Shown piece by piece: positions 43,465 through 52,620 of a stretch of DNA of 64,000 nt. How positions within the stretch are numbered: position 1 is the stretch's first letter; the number at the start of each line of letters is the position of its first letter. The DNA comes from CAJXQU01 sp965223825. GTDB taxonomy: Bacteria; Pseudomonadota; Gammaproteobacteria; CAJXQU01. Both the position numbers and the translations under genes were made by a program. Location of the stretch: positions 2,604,001 through 2,668,000 of the forward strand of contig OZ245018.1 of assembly GCA_965223825.1 (NCBI GenBank), given 5' to 3'. The notes below the pieces were generated by a model. That model was not told the DNA's origin. It made no database searches and saw only the letters and a program-made list of their open reading frames with translations.

Positions 43465-44730
43465 GTGATTGATCGTTTGCTTTTTCAATTAAATCGTCTG
43501 AATGAAAAACTCTGGGTGCGTCCTTTGTTTTTCATCCTAGTCTCGATCCTTGCGGTGTTTATCGCAAAGCTAGCGGATCGTTTTGAGATTTCCTCGTTGA
43601 TCCCGAAAATCGAGCCGGAGTCATTAACGGATCTACTGACGATCTTATCCTCCAGTATGCTGATGATTTCGACCTTTGCCGTCGGTTCAATGGTCTCCGC
43701 GTTCGCGGCCGCGAGCACCACCGCAACGCCACGCTCCGTCTCTTTAGTGATCGCCGATGATGTCTCGCAGAATGCGCTGTCACTTTTTATCGGTGCGTTT
43801 ATTTTTAGTCTGGTATCGTTGTTCGCGCTCAAAAATAGTTACTTTCAAGAGGCGGGTTACTTCGCGTTATTCCTCATGACCGTCTGTGTTCTGACGCTAG
43901 TGATTCTGACGTTTTTACGTTGGGTGGATAAAATAGCGCGGCTCGGTCGCATGGGCACAACTATCGCGAAGGTCGAAGATGCTACGCGCCGCGCATTTAT
44001 TCGCCGTCGCGATAACCCCTATTTAAATGCTGTCCCGATCAGTGCGGATGACGTGTCCGGCTATCCGGTATACACCGATAAGATCGGTTACGTTCAACGA
44101 ATTGAATTGCAATGTGCTCAAAATTTTGCGAAACAGCACGATCTCACCGTAACGATCTGTGCCCTACCCGGTAAATTTGTCGCGCCGGGCAGGCCGATAG
44201 CTTATGTGGATAAACTCCCTGAGCATTTAGATATGAATGATGTGGAGAAAGCGTTTCTAATTGATGACTCACGGCTGTTTGACGAAGACCCGCGATTCGG
44301 TGTCATTGTTCTGTCTGAAATTGCTTGCCGCGCACTCTCACCGGCGGTGAACGATCCGGGCACCTCGATCGTGATTCTCGGTCGGCTCGTCAGCTTATTC
44401 CATGAGTACGTGCAACCGACTGACACTACACCAAAGAAATTTCAATTCGATCGTGTCAAAGTCCCCGCGTTGAAAATGGGTGATTTATTCGACGACGCTT
44501 TCACACCAATGATCCGTGATGGCGCTGGCACTATTGAAGTCATGATCCGCATGCAAAAAACCTTCTTCTCACTCGCGAATATGGGCAATGCCGACATGGC
44601 TGAGACGGCACGTCACTTTGCTATTCGTGCACGCGAGCGAGCAACAAAAGCGATTGATTGTGACTATGATCTAGCCGAGCTGAATACGGTTTCATCCTGG
44701 ATTGAAGAATGGCAACCGAACGTTATCTGA
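43465..44730 (+). CDS. DUF2254 integral membrane protein
   Basis: About 421 residues from a GTG at 43465, which has a GGAG ribosome-binding site 5 nt upstream and gives the usual family start (LLFQLNRLNEKLWVRPLFF); a GTG at 43393 would add 24 residues. Four transmembrane segments lie within the first 160 residues, followed by a roughly 260-residue cytoplasmic part with family motifs SGYPVYTDKIGYVQRI and ALSPAVNDPGTS. DUF2254 proteins are widespread and uncharacterised. The stop is 4 bp from the convergent cti stop. It is divergent from cheY. Confidence 0.82.
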   Translation: MIDRLLFQLNRLNEKLWVRPLFFILVSILAVFIAKLADRFEISSLIPKIEPESLTDLLTILSSSMLMISTFAVGSMVSAFAAASTTATPRSVSLVIADDVSQNALSLFIGAFIFSLVSLFALKNSYFQEAGYFALFLMTVCVLTLVILTFLRWVDKIARLGRMGTTIAKVEDATRRAFIRRRDNPYLNAVPISADDVSGYPVYTDKIGYVQRIELQCAQNFAKQHDLTVTICALPGKFVAPGRPIAYVDKLPEHLDMNDVEKAFLIDDSRLFDEDPRFGVIVLSEIACRALSPAVNDPGTSIVILGRLVSLFHEYVQPTDTTPKKFQFDRVKVPALKMGDLFDDAFTPMIRDGAGTIEVMIRMQKTFFSLANMGNADMAETARHFAIRARERATKAIDCDYDLAELNTVSSWIEEWQPNVI

Positions 44731-44734
44731 TCGA

Positions 44735-47113
44735 TCAGCGATTTTCTAAGCGATTGTAATCCAGTACACCAGACTCCAAGGGCGCATGTTGCTGATACCA
44801 AGCATGGATCGTATCGCTGATCACCCAAAAGCGCTGATCCGTACGACGCACCGCATATTGATCAAGCAGCGCGACATAGTCCGCTTCGGTTTGGATCGCA
44901 TGCAACTCTTTCACCAGTGTCGGTAATTTCGCCTCATTAACCGATAAAATCACATTCGGATACGCGCCGAGAATACCATTGACGACGCTTAATGAATCCG
45001 CCTCGGGTTGGCGTCGATCTTTCTCATCAAACATCGATGAAATATTCGTGAAACTGTGATTGCTGATGATCGACAAGACACCACGATCCGGTACGTGGAT
45101 GAGAATATTCTCTGGCAAAATTGACGCAACGCCACCTCGGATCTGTTCAAGAGATTGCAAACTTTCTTGTGTGTGGCGATTCAAATTCGTCGAAGAGAGA
45201 GAAAAATCATTCGATGCTAGCGCGTCACCAAGATGATCTCGCAAAGCGCCGTATAACTCTTGTTTCGGTGAATCGGTCTTGTAATCAAAAAGCGGCGGTA
45301 GAGCATCATGCTCAAAATAGGCATTCAAATATGCTTGCACGTCTTTATGCGCATTTTGATACCAGCTTTTCACCTCTTGCTCACGAACAGACTGCGGTAA
45401 AAAGGCGGCGAAGTTCATTTCTGATTCCATCCGTAAAAAATCCATATACAGGCGCGTCATCGCTTGATGCGATACGCTACCGAAAACATCAAAGCCCGCC
45501 ACCAATAAATAATGGATCCGTTCCAATATTGGGTAATCAATAATCCAAGCCGTCTTCGGCGCTTGCCCGATCAACCCTTTGACCACCGTCGCACTGTCGT
45601 AATGACGAAACACTGTTAGGCCTGCATTTGGGTTTGGTTGAGCTGATGCATCGTCGCTCAGACCGTTCCACACCAATTGGAGTTTGTTTTGCTCCAACAC
45701 TTGCTGATGATCGCGTAGATAGTTTCCTTTCGCGCTGAGATATGTTTGCTGCGCTTCAGCGTAGTGATGCCAGTCTTTAATCGACCAAAGTTGACTACTG
45801 GAACCTGCGGGCATGCTCAAGTGCTGATCTTGCTGTGCGAGAAAATGACCAAAATCCTCGCTTTTAAATGCGTCAGGCGAAACAAAAAAGACCCAAAAAT
45901 GATCTTGAATCACGCTCAATGAAATTGCACCTCGGCAAACAGCGCCTTTGATGAAGTTCATGATCGTGAACTGGGCTTCATCTAATAAAAACTGATGACG
46001 CAAAAATGACGGAATCGCTTCAAAAGTAATGAACGGGTTAGATGCCGTTTCCGGTGCATAACCTGGTAATTGCGTCACCTGAAAATCCGCATCAAAAAAC
46101 CACGATCGCCACTTCTGCATTCGTTGATCATTCAACAAATATGGCAAATGTGTTTTCGCAACAATGGTGGTGGGATCACGCCAGAATCGGTAATAGATGC
46201 GATCAAGTTGAGGATCATCAAACGGGCGGCGTGTGTCGATCCGATCAATAGGTTGTCCCGGTGGCGTGCGTGATCGAACAAGGGAAAAATACGTCGTTTC
46301 AATTCCCGCATCTTCAAAGAAGATGTGGGCGAGATATAAGTGTTCGTATAAGTAGCGTGCGATCAGACGCGACTTATTATCATCTTGGTTAAGCTGGGCT
46401 TCCCAAGTATCGATGTGCGAATTGATCTGCGTCGACAATGCCTGTGGTGCTTCTGTTTGTGCGCCATTCGCGATCCAGTTTAATAATAAGGATTGCTCAT
46501 CTTCAGGCAGCGATGGCAACGCATACGGCATGCCGCCGAGTGGGTTGGATTGCGCGTAGTCGTCAAAATTCGCATTGGTTGGGCAAGTATTTTCGCGTTT
46601 TAAACTGAGATCAAAAGAATCCGGGAGATTTTTCCCTGAGGGTAATGGGTGATTCGCTTTTAATTCCAGCATCCCCGTTAATACGCTGATCTGCGTCGCA
46701 TCGGCAATTTCCTTACCTTCTTTTAAGACAGGGTGAAACTCTTGCTGGCGCCAGCCTCGGTTTGTCTGCTCATCCATAAACAAACGCGTAGGATCAGCTT
46801 CGGTTAACCTTTTACCGTCGTAAACCTGTTTTGATGTGCCGCCACGTAAAATACCTTGGTACGAATCCAACTTTAGCTGGCAAGGCGCATCGTAACAGCC
46901 GTGACAAACGAGACAACGCTTGGCCATGACCGGTCGAATATCTTTCTCATATTCGACACCTTCTACGTGAGCGACAGGCAAATACTCCCGAGCCTGATCA
47001 GCCGAACGCGCGTTGATCTGCTTCAAGTAAAAAATGGCTGCAATACCAATAAAGAAGATCACCACGCAAAACAGCCACTGTTTGCGCGTCCAAGAAGATG
47101 TGTTGAATTTCAT
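44735..47113 (-). CDS. cti: Periplasmic fatty acid cis/trans isomerase
   Basis: A 792-residue protein with an N-terminal signal anchor (about 12-30) and a c-type heme site C67-L-V-C70-H71. Length, heme site position and regions such as FITFEAIPSFLRHQFLLDEAQFTIMNFIKGAVCRG match Cti, which converts cis to trans unsaturated fatty acids in membrane lipids without changing chain length, a rapid response to solvents, heat or osmotic stress. Two extra cysteines (C73, C78) just after the heme motif are seen. It is monocistronic. Confidence 0.92.
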   Translation of the reverse strand: MKFNTSSWTRKQWLFCVVIFFIGIAAIFYLKQINARSADQAREYLPVAHVEGVEYEKDIRPVMAKRCLVCHGCYDAPCQLKLDSYQGILRGGTSKQVYDGKRLTEADPTRLFMDEQTNRGWRQQEFHPVLKEGKEIADATQISVLTGMLELKANHPLPSGKNLPDSFDLSLKRENTCPTNANFDDYAQSNPLGGMPYALPSLPEDEQSLLLNWIANGAQTEAPQALSTQINSHIDTWEAQLNQDDNKSRLIARYLYEHLYLAHIFFEDAGIETTYFSLVRSRTPPGQPIDRIDTRRPFDDPQLDRIYYRFWRDPTTIVAKTHLPYLLNDQRMQKWRSWFFDADFQVTQLPGYAPETASNPFITFEAIPSFLRHQFLLDEAQFTIMNFIKGAVCRGAISLSVIQDHFWVFFVSPDAFKSEDFGHFLAQQDQHLSMPAGSSSQLWSIKDWHHYAEAQQTYLSAKGNYLRDHQQVLEQNKLQLVWNGLSDDASAQPNPNAGLTVFRHYDSATVVKGLIGQAPKTAWIIDYPILERIHYLLVAGFDVFGSVSHQAMTRLYMDFLRMESEMNFAAFLPQSVREQEVKSWYQNAHKDVQAYLNAYFEHDALPPLFDYKTDSPKQELYGALRDHLGDALASNDFSLSSTNLNRHTQESLQSLEQIRGGVASILPENILIHVPDRGVLSIISNHSFTNISSMFDEKDRRQPEADSLSVVNGILGAYPNVILSVNEAKLPTLVKELHAIQTEADYVALLDQYAVRRTDQRFWVISDTIHAWYQQHAPLESGVLDYNRLENR

Positions 47114-47249
47114 GCAGGGATACTAGCAACAAAGACCGCCGGTCACGAGCGTGATGACACTGATCTGTCACTTTCATCATTTTCGAGTTCAAAATGCGTA
47201 ATTTGTGACACCGATTTACATAAAAGTATTAAATTGAACTTAAAGTTTA

Positions 47250-47280
47250 TTGACACATCAAATGATAACTATTATCGTTT
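47250..47280 (+). promoter_or_regulatory. Fur-like box and -35 element upstream of bfd
   Basis: TTGACA at 47250-47255 is a good -35 hexamer; about 17 bp further the -10 is weak (TATCGT). Overlapping the spacer is GATAACTATTATC (47264-47276), a palindrome close to the Fur core GATAATCATTATC. It lies about 35 bp before the bfd start, fitting iron repression of a ferredoxin that releases stored iron. Confidence 0.6.
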
Positions 47281-47310
47281 ACATCACACTTACGAGGTAC
47301 GAAAAGGATT

Positions 47311-47535
47311 ATGGTTATTTGTCTTTGCAAAAATATTAATTCGCAAACGATCGAAAACTCCATCTCAAACGGGGCTAGGACGCTCGACGCGGTACGTGAA
47401 ACAACCGGTGCATCAACTTGTTGTGGTAAATGTGAATATCACGTAACTCGCATGCTTGATGAAGCAGATATCGCTGAAGCGAGTGCATTCCCACATGCAG
47501 CATCGCTGGCACGCAAAGTATTCGTTAATACGTAA
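47311..47535 (+). CDS. bfd: Bacterioferritin-associated ferredoxin
   Basis: A 74-residue [2Fe-2S] protein with ligands C4 and C6 (CLCK) and C38 and C41 (CCGKC), the same arrangement as E. coli Bfd. Bfd docks on bacterioferritin and passes electrons to its hemes so that stored ferric iron is released. The bfr gene follows 247 bp downstream with its own promoter. A Fur-like box upstream suggests induction when iron is scarce. Confidence 0.93.
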   Translation: MVICLCKNINSQTIENSISNGARTLDAVRETTGASTCCGKCEYHVTRMLDEADIAEASAFPHAASLARKVFVNT

Positions 47536-47581
47536 TTCGCACCTATTTCCAGTTTATCCTGTTAGCTTCCCGTATTTCATT

Positions 47582-47609
47582 GCAGCATTCCCAAATTCAA
47601 GGAATGCTG
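47582..47609 (+). terminator. Hairpin after bfd
   Basis: A 9-bp stem CAGCATTCC with GGAATGCTG, 9-nt loop, 47 bp after the bfd stop. There is no T-run, so it may be an attenuating or mRNA-stabilising hairpin rather than an efficient terminator. Confidence 0.45.
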
Positions 47610-47722
47610 TAACTATCTCATCTTTCACTGTTTTTCCCCAGCTTCTTGTTCAGGTCTCCGGCGGCAAGCTAAATGTTGTTGAGTATGATTCTTATTTGAC
47701 TTTAAAATCAATAACTTAGAGT

Positions 47723-47750
47723 TTGACAAATTAAAAATTTAAACGATAAT
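47723..47750 (+). promoter_or_regulatory. Sigma-70-type promoter of bfr
   Basis: TTGACA (47723-47728), a 16-bp spacer, and GATAAT (47745-47750), 32 bp before the bfr start. GATAATTCATGCAT at the -10 has partial likeness to a Fur half-site. Confidence 0.65.
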
Positions 47751-47782
47751 TCATGCATATCCAGCAACAATGAGGAGTCCTG

Positions 47783-48262
47783 ATGAAAGGGGATAAAAAG
47801 GTAATCGAATTTTTAAATAAAGTCTTGGGGAATGAGCTTGTCGCCATTAACCAATACTTCTTGCATGCAAAAATGTATAAGGATTGGGGATTAACAAATC
47901 TCTACGAGCATGAATATCACGAGTCGATCGACGAAATGAAACATGCAGACATCCTGACAGAACGCATTCTTTTCCTAGAAGGCTTACCTAATTTACAAGA
48001 ACTTGGTGCGTTGCGCATTGGTGAGAACACCAAAGAAATGCTCGAATGCGATATGTTGGTTGAGCTGGATGCTATCCCTGATTTACGCGATGCGATCAAA
48101 TATTGTGAAGAGGTTCGTGATTATGTTTCGCGCGATCTATTCCAAAGTATTCTTGATTCTGAAGAAGAACATGTAGATTGGTTGGAAACACAACTTTCAC
48201 TGATCGATAAAATGGGTTTGGAAAATTATCACCAAGCACAGATAGTCAAGGAAGCAGAGTAA
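47783..48262 (+). CDS. bfr: Bacterioferritin
   Basis: A 159-residue heme-containing ferritin. All diiron ligands are present (E18, E51, H54, E94, E127, H130), as is the heme-ligating M52. Twenty-four subunits form a hollow shell that oxidises and stores iron. AGGAG lies 6 nt upstream of the ATG. It has its own promoter and terminator, so it can be expressed apart from bfd. Confidence 0.96.
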   Translation: MKGDKKVIEFLNKVLGNELVAINQYFLHAKMYKDWGLTNLYEHEYHESIDEMKHADILTERILFLEGLPNLQELGALRIGENTKEMLECDMLVELDAIPDLRDAIKYCEEVRDYVSRDLFQSILDSEEEHVDWLETQLSLIDKMGLENYHQAQIVKEAE

Positions 48263-48280
48263 CCCTCTCACTTTGCACAT

Positions 48281-48309
48281 AAAAAAGGGCGCATGATGCG
48301 CCCTTTTTT
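48281..48309. terminator. Bidirectional terminator between bfr and the SoxYZ-like gene
   Basis: A perfect 13-bp stem (AAAAAAGGGCGCA with TGCGCCCTTTTTT) and 3-nt loop with A-run and T-run on either side, between two convergent genes. Confidence 0.93.
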
Positions 48310-48329
48310 ATCGCTAAGGTTCTCTCAAA

Positions 48330-49142
48330 TTAGCTAGATTCAAATGTCTCACTCCATTCCATACCTTTTGAATCTGATACCTCTGCTTTAATAACGCCTT
48401 TTGCATCCGGTTTAAAGAAGAAACGGAAACTCGGATCAGCACTGACGGAAATACCCAGTTCTGCGCTCATTAACGGTTTATCATCAAGCGTGATATTCAC
48501 CTTTTTAATGTAATGCGCAGGCGCGATCAGGCGCGTTCGTTGATCAAGCTGCATGCCCGTGATATTCGGGTGGCTGACCATAAACTGACCTAATTCTAAC
48601 GCACCATTTTCTTTCTCAATGGCGCGGAATTTCATTTCACCAATGCGTTCCATTGCCGCTGCCAGATCTGCCCCGAGTGGTGCAGAACACCCCCCAGAGG
48701 CTTTCACAAAGTTCGTGACCATGTGATGTTCACCATTACTTAATGCGGCAATTGCACGAATATTCGTGTATTCATTGATACGCACCCGCATCGCCAAATC
48801 GGCTTTACCCAGTTCCTGCGTGAGGTTAAATACGCCAACCAGCGGATCAGGATTTTTATCGACGATCAGATAAATCTTGTCGATATAAAGCTCTGGTTTC
48901 TGTTCGATTTGTGCGGTGATGCTGACGGGTGTCACGGCAGCATCTTCTGCCCGGTAAGGTGTCGTCATCTCGATCACGGTTTTGTCTTCAATGATCTCGA
49001 TATCTTTGAAATACTTATCCTTCAAAAAAGTTTCCCAAACACCAACTTCAGATTGTTGATTCGCTGCGGCATTCAATGCCATGCCCAGCATTAAGAATGT
49101 CAGCACCAATTGACCGATTCGCTCTGTCAGTTTTGTTTTCAT
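48330..49142 (-). CDS. SoxYZ-like carrier associated with quinoprotein dehydrogenases
   Basis: A 270-residue exported protein (signal peptide residues 1-28). Residues about 35-160 are SoxY-like, with the carrier cysteine C152 in KASGGCSAPLG; residues 170-270 are SoxZ-like (IAPAHYIKKVNITLDDKPLMSAELG). In sulfur oxidisers SoxY and SoxZ are separate and the cysteine is near the SoxY C terminus; this fused form is found near methanol and other PQQ dehydrogenases in methylotrophs. Function unproven. It has an AAGGAG ribosome-binding site and no other Sox gene nearby. A TetR gene lies 50 bp upstream. Confidence 0.82.
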   Translation of the reverse strand: MKTKLTERIGQLVLTFLMLGMALNAAANQQSEVGVWETFLKDKYFKDIEIIEDKTVIEMTTPYRAEDAAVTPVSITAQIEQKPELYIDKIYLIVDKNPDPLVGVFNLTQELGKADLAMRVRINEYTNIRAIAALSNGEHHMVTNFVKASGGCSAPLGADLAAAMERIGEMKFRAIEKENGALELGQFMVSHPNITGMQLDQRTRLIAPAHYIKKVNITLDDKPLMSAELGISVSADPSFRFFFKPDAKGVIKAEVSDSKGMEWSETFESS

Positions 49143-49192
49143 AACTTGTCTCCTTCATGGTGGCGATCAACCTGCCACTTAGTCCTCAGCTT

Positions 49193-49783
49193 CTAATGGA
49201 TGAGGTTTGGTTTTCTTACTGTTGATAATAAAAATGCGGCAACCTCTTCTAACCGACCGCGATCTTGGTAGGCTCGAGCAACCACCATTGTGCCTTCTAA
49301 TGATGAGACGAATGTTCGTGCCACCACTCTTGGCGCTGCTGAAAATGCCAGTTCTTGATCACGCAATCCTTGAGTAAGTAATTCCTCAACCCATTGTTCA
49401 GCGCGCGACCAAAATCCTCTTACTTCATCCTGCACTGATTCAGGCACGGTATCTTGGCTGGTTGCAATCATACAAAAAGGACATAGCCGTCCATCCTGAC
49501 CGTAGGTTTCCAAGAAAATACCCGTGAACTGATTTAAGCGCTGATACGCATCATTATCCGCTTGATCGATTGCATTCAATGCACCTTCAAATGCAATCCT
49601 TGTACGTACCAGCAGCGCCCTCGCTAGATCAGCTTTTGAGGGGTAATAATAGTGAATACTCGCTGTTTTAATCCCGACTTGCTCCGAGATATCACGATAA
49701 CTAAAAGCATGATAACCGCGTGTTTGCACTAAAATCTGCGCTACATCCATAATTTTATCCGCCGTTGTCACTACTTTTTCCAT
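49193..49783 (-). CDS. TetR/AcrR-family repressor
   Basis: A 196-residue regulator. Residues 1-55 form the TetR helix-turn-helix (TRGYHAFSYRDISEQVGIKTASIHYYYPSKADL). The C-terminal ligand domain contains CPFCMIATS, a cysteine pair that could sense thiol chemistry or bind metal. It lies directly upstream of the SoxYZ-like gene, which it may control together with itself. Ligand unknown. Confidence 0.87.
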   Translation of the reverse strand: MEKVVTTADKIMDVAQILVQTRGYHAFSYRDISEQVGIKTASIHYYYPSKADLARALLVRTRIAFEGALNAIDQADNDAYQRLNQFTGIFLETYGQDGRLCPFCMIATSQDTVPESVQDEVRGFWSRAEQWVEELLTQGLRDQELAFSAAPRVVARTFVSSLEGTMVVARAYQDRGRLEEVAAFLLSTVRKPNLIH

Positions 49784-49946
49784 AACACTCTTCCAGAAGT
49801 TAATTTATCTATTAACAGGTAGAATACAATTATTATAAATAGATTCAAATTCATGCCTAGAGTTCCTTAACTTATGTCACAATGACAGCTATATTTCTTG
49901 CTCTTGTGCGTAAGTGTCATATAACACTGGCAATAAAAAAATTTAC

Positions 49947-50495
49947 ATGATGAACCTAAAAAACTTGACACTGTTTGGTCTAACAGCTCTTTTTATCGTA
50001 TCCACACTGGTTTTTGTCAAAAAATCTGGCCGCTGGCCAAGTGATGCAACATCCCCTTTGCCTATGCAAGACAGCGCTTCAACATTCGATCCAATCGAAC
50101 TACCGATGGATAATTCCAACATGCTCACCATCGGCGATACGCATTACCTTTTCGATGTTGTCGACAACGGCCCAGAAGAATTACTACGCTTATTGAACCG
50201 TGCGGAGGAACTCGCGCACCATGCGAAAGGGCAAGCACAAAATGTCAGTATCGCCATGGTTATTCACGGTCCGGATTTGGAAATCTTTGAAAACCGGAAC
50301 TATCACAAGTACAAATCATTGGTCGATACCGCCGCACGGTTAGATGCTTTCGGCGTGATTGATTTCAAACTTTGTCAGACATTGGCCTTTAATGGTGGTC
50401 TACAAATTGACGATTTTCCACCTTTTATGGAATTCGTCCCGTTTGGCCCAGATGAAATCTCACGCTTACGCACGCGTGGTTACGTGGATTTTTAG
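49947..50495 (+). CDS. Membrane-anchored DsrE-like protein
   Basis: About 182 residues. An N-terminal signal anchor (about 6-26) is followed by a linker and a DsrE/DsrF-like domain (about 65-180; VSIAMVIHGPDLEIF, then ARLDAFGVIDFKLCQTLAFNGGL with a conserved-position Cys). DsrE-fold proteins take part in sulfur relay. The start is uncertain: two adjacent ATGs at 49947 and 49950 and a GTG at 49914 are all poor in ribosome-binding sites. Nearness to the SoxYZ-like gene hints at periplasmic sulfur chemistry, which is inference. Confidence 0.65.
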   Translation: MMNLKNLTLFGLTALFIVSTLVFVKKSGRWPSDATSPLPMQDSASTFDPIELPMDNSNMLTIGDTHYLFDVVDNGPEELLRLLNRAEELAHHAKGQAQNVSIAMVIHGPDLEIFENRNYHKYKSLVDTAARLDAFGVIDFKLCQTLAFNGGLQIDDFPPFMEFVPFGPDEISRLRTRGYVDF

Positions 50496-50676
50496 AAATA
50501 ATAACTAGCAGTAATAACGAGATACTCTGAGAGCCAGGTTGCGTTGATTCGAAAAATAGTGAGTTATTTGCAATAGAACGAATAGCCCTGATTTTCACGA
50601 TTTCACCAACACTGGACAAGACAGAAACACGCCCTCTACAGAGTGCAATGGCAGAAAAATAAGGAAGCAGTTAACA

Positions 50677-51201
50677 ATGGCGAAACAGAATAAATCTCTT
50701 TACATGACCGTACTTATGACACCGGACATGGCAAACTTTTCAGGCGTGGTGCACGGCGGAGCCTTACTTAAATTACTCGATCAAGTTGCGTACTCTTGTG
50801 CTGCACGCTATTCACAAAGTTATGTGGTTACCGTTTTTCTTGATCAAGTTTATTTCAAAGAACCAATTCATGTAGGCGAATTAGTCACATTTAAAGCCAA
50901 CGTCAATTACGTTGGTCGATCTTCACTGGAAGTCGGGGTAAAAGTCATCGCGGAAAACCTGACCACGCAAGAATCGCGTCACACAAATTCCTGCTATTTC
51001 ACGATGGTGGCGAAAGAAGAAGACGGTACAACGAAAGAGATCCCGCCGTTAGAAATTAACTCCGAAGTTGAACAGAAACTATTTGAAGCTGCACAAATGC
51101 GCATCAAAATGCGTAAAGAAATTATGGAGCGGAATCAAAAGTTACATGTTGAAGGTATCGATGAAGAAAGACCTTACATGTATCACAGTTTAGATAGTTG
51201 A
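50677..51201 (+). CDS. Acyl-CoA thioesterase (YciA-type hotdog)
   Basis: A 174-residue hotdog-fold thioesterase: MTPDMANFSGVVHGGALLKLLDQVAY carries the N-F-x-G-x-x-x-G-G family pattern with the catalytic Asp in LLDQVA, followed by GELVTFKANVNYVGRSSLEV. It hydrolyses acyl-CoA thioesters; chain preference cannot be read. The last 40 residues form an extra charged helix. AAGGAAG ribosome-binding site. It is convergent with thiL. Confidence 0.87.
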   Translation: MAKQNKSLYMTVLMTPDMANFSGVVHGGALLKLLDQVAYSCAARYSQSYVVTVFLDQVYFKEPIHVGELVTFKANVNYVGRSSLEVGVKVIAENLTTQESRHTNSCYFTMVAKEEDGTTKEIPPLEINSEVEQKLFEAAQMRIKMRKEIMERNQKLHVEGIDEERPYMYHSLDS

Positions 51202-51216
51202 TCGCAAGCACGCTGA

Positions 51217-52155
51217 TCAGAAATGCTGGTAACCTTTTTCCTGTAGATTCATCGGCTCGCCACCCGGTAGTAAACAACGTAAACCGGGTTCGCGATCAAT
51301 CTTCCCGATCACATTTACGGGAATGTTCCCTTTCACCATTTCAAGCTTTTCTGCAGGTAAGGTGAAACAGAGTTCATAATCATCGCCGCCAGTGAGCGCA
51401 AGTTCACGGGCGCGATCAAGACCGACGGCATCACACAAAGAGATCGATAAGGGTAATTCACCGACTTGTAACGTTGCACCAACCTTGGACTGATCAAGAA
51501 TATGGCTTAAATCCGCGAGTAAACCATCAGAAATATCGAGTGCGCTCGTTGCATGTTCACGTAGAAATTGCCCTTCTTGTAAACGTGGTTCCGGTCTGGC
51601 CAGTCGTTGCCGTAAACGCTGATATTGAGGATTGCGATCAGACCAAAACTGCAAGCCCGCTGCCGCTTCACCTAACATACCCGTAACACAGATCAAATCA
51701 CCCACTTTAGCGCCAGATCGCGTCAGTCGCTCGCCTTTCGGTAGGAACCCCATTGCCTGAATCGTGATCGATAATGGACCGCGAGTGGTGTCCCCGCCGA
51801 TCAATTGGACATTATGAGCTTGAGTCAGTGAAAAAAGACCACTTGCAAAGGCGTTAAGCCATAGGTCATTGGGTTCCGGTAAACTGATCGCAAGTGTGAT
51901 CCAACTCGGCACTGCACCCATTGCAGCCAGATCACTCAGATTGACGGCAAGTGATCGATAACCCACATCGCGCGGGCTCATTGAAGCAGGAAAGTGAACA
52001 TTTTCGATCAGCGTATCGACCGTGATCGCCAGCTCATGATCATTAAGGATGGTTAGTACAGCGGCATCGTCACCAATGCCGATCACAACATCAGCACGTG
52101 AAGGAGATTGTTGTGTGAAAACTTGTCGAATAATCTCGAATTCAGACAAAGACAT
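51217..52155 (-). CDS. thiL: Thiamine-monophosphate kinase
   Basis: A 312-residue enzyme of the PurM/ThiL fold making thiamine diphosphate from thiamine phosphate. Motifs: GIGDDAAVL (about 26-34), magnesium-site SDLAAMGA, LIGGDTTRGP and SDGLLADL, and GGDDYELCF. It follows nusB by 7 bp in the common ribH-nusB-thiL order. The usual downstream pgpA is absent; a convergent thioesterase is found instead. Confidence 0.94.
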   Translation of the reverse strand: MSLSEFEIIRQVFTQQSPSRADVVIGIGDDAAVLTILNDHELAITVDTLIENVHFPASMSPRDVGYRSLAVNLSDLAAMGAVPSWITLAISLPEPNDLWLNAFASGLFSLTQAHNVQLIGGDTTRGPLSITIQAMGFLPKGERLTRSGAKVGDLICVTGMLGEAAAGLQFWSDRNPQYQRLRQRLARPEPRLQEGQFLREHATSALDISDGLLADLSHILDQSKVGATLQVGELPLSISLCDAVGLDRARELALTGGDDYELCFTLPAEKLEMVKGNIPVNVIGKIDREPGLRCLLPGGEPMNLQEKGYQHF

Positions 52156-52162
52156 CAGGCAA

Positions 52163-52615
52163 TCACGAATTAATTTCGATCTTCCTTAAATGGTGTGCAA
52201 GTTTGTCTAACGAACCATTGATAAATTTGTGACTATCGGTTGCACCGAACATTTTTGAAAGTTCGACAGCTTCGTTCACCACAACCCGATAAGGTACCTC
52301 TGGACAATAAGCCAACTCGTAACTGCCGATCATTAAAACTGAAAATTCGACCGGATCAAGCTCGTCCACTTTACGGGAAATCACTGTCGAGAGATGATCT
52401 TTCAACTCCTGATTATGCAACGGAATTTCCGTTGTAAGCTGTGTAAAGTATTCCATATCCACTTTAATCAGTTCACGATCAGCTACAAACTCAAGAAGAA
52501 TATCTTTCGGATCTTGTCCGGCTAATTGCCATTGGTATAAGGCTTGAACTGCACACCGACGCGCACGTACACGCCCCCGAATAGAGCTTTTTTTCGCTAT
52601 TGGTTTATCCGTCAC
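52163..52615 (-). CDS. nusB: Transcription antitermination factor NusB
   Basis: A 150-residue all-helical RNA-binding protein: RRCAVQALYQWQLAGQDP at the N terminus, LDPVEFSVLMIGSYEL and YRVVVNEAVELSKMFGATDSHKFINGSLDKLA at the C terminus. It binds boxA RNA with NusE (S10) in rRNA antitermination. It starts with GTG, 5 bp after the ribH stop. Confidence 0.94.
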   Translation of the reverse strand: MTDKPIAKKSSIRGRVRARRCAVQALYQWQLAGQDPKDILLEFVADRELIKVDMEYFTQLTTEIPLHNQELKDHLSTVISRKVDELDPVEFSVLMIGSYELAYCPEVPYRVVVNEAVELSKMFGATDSHKFINGSLDKLAHHLRKIEINS

Positions 52616-52620
52616 GGTGA

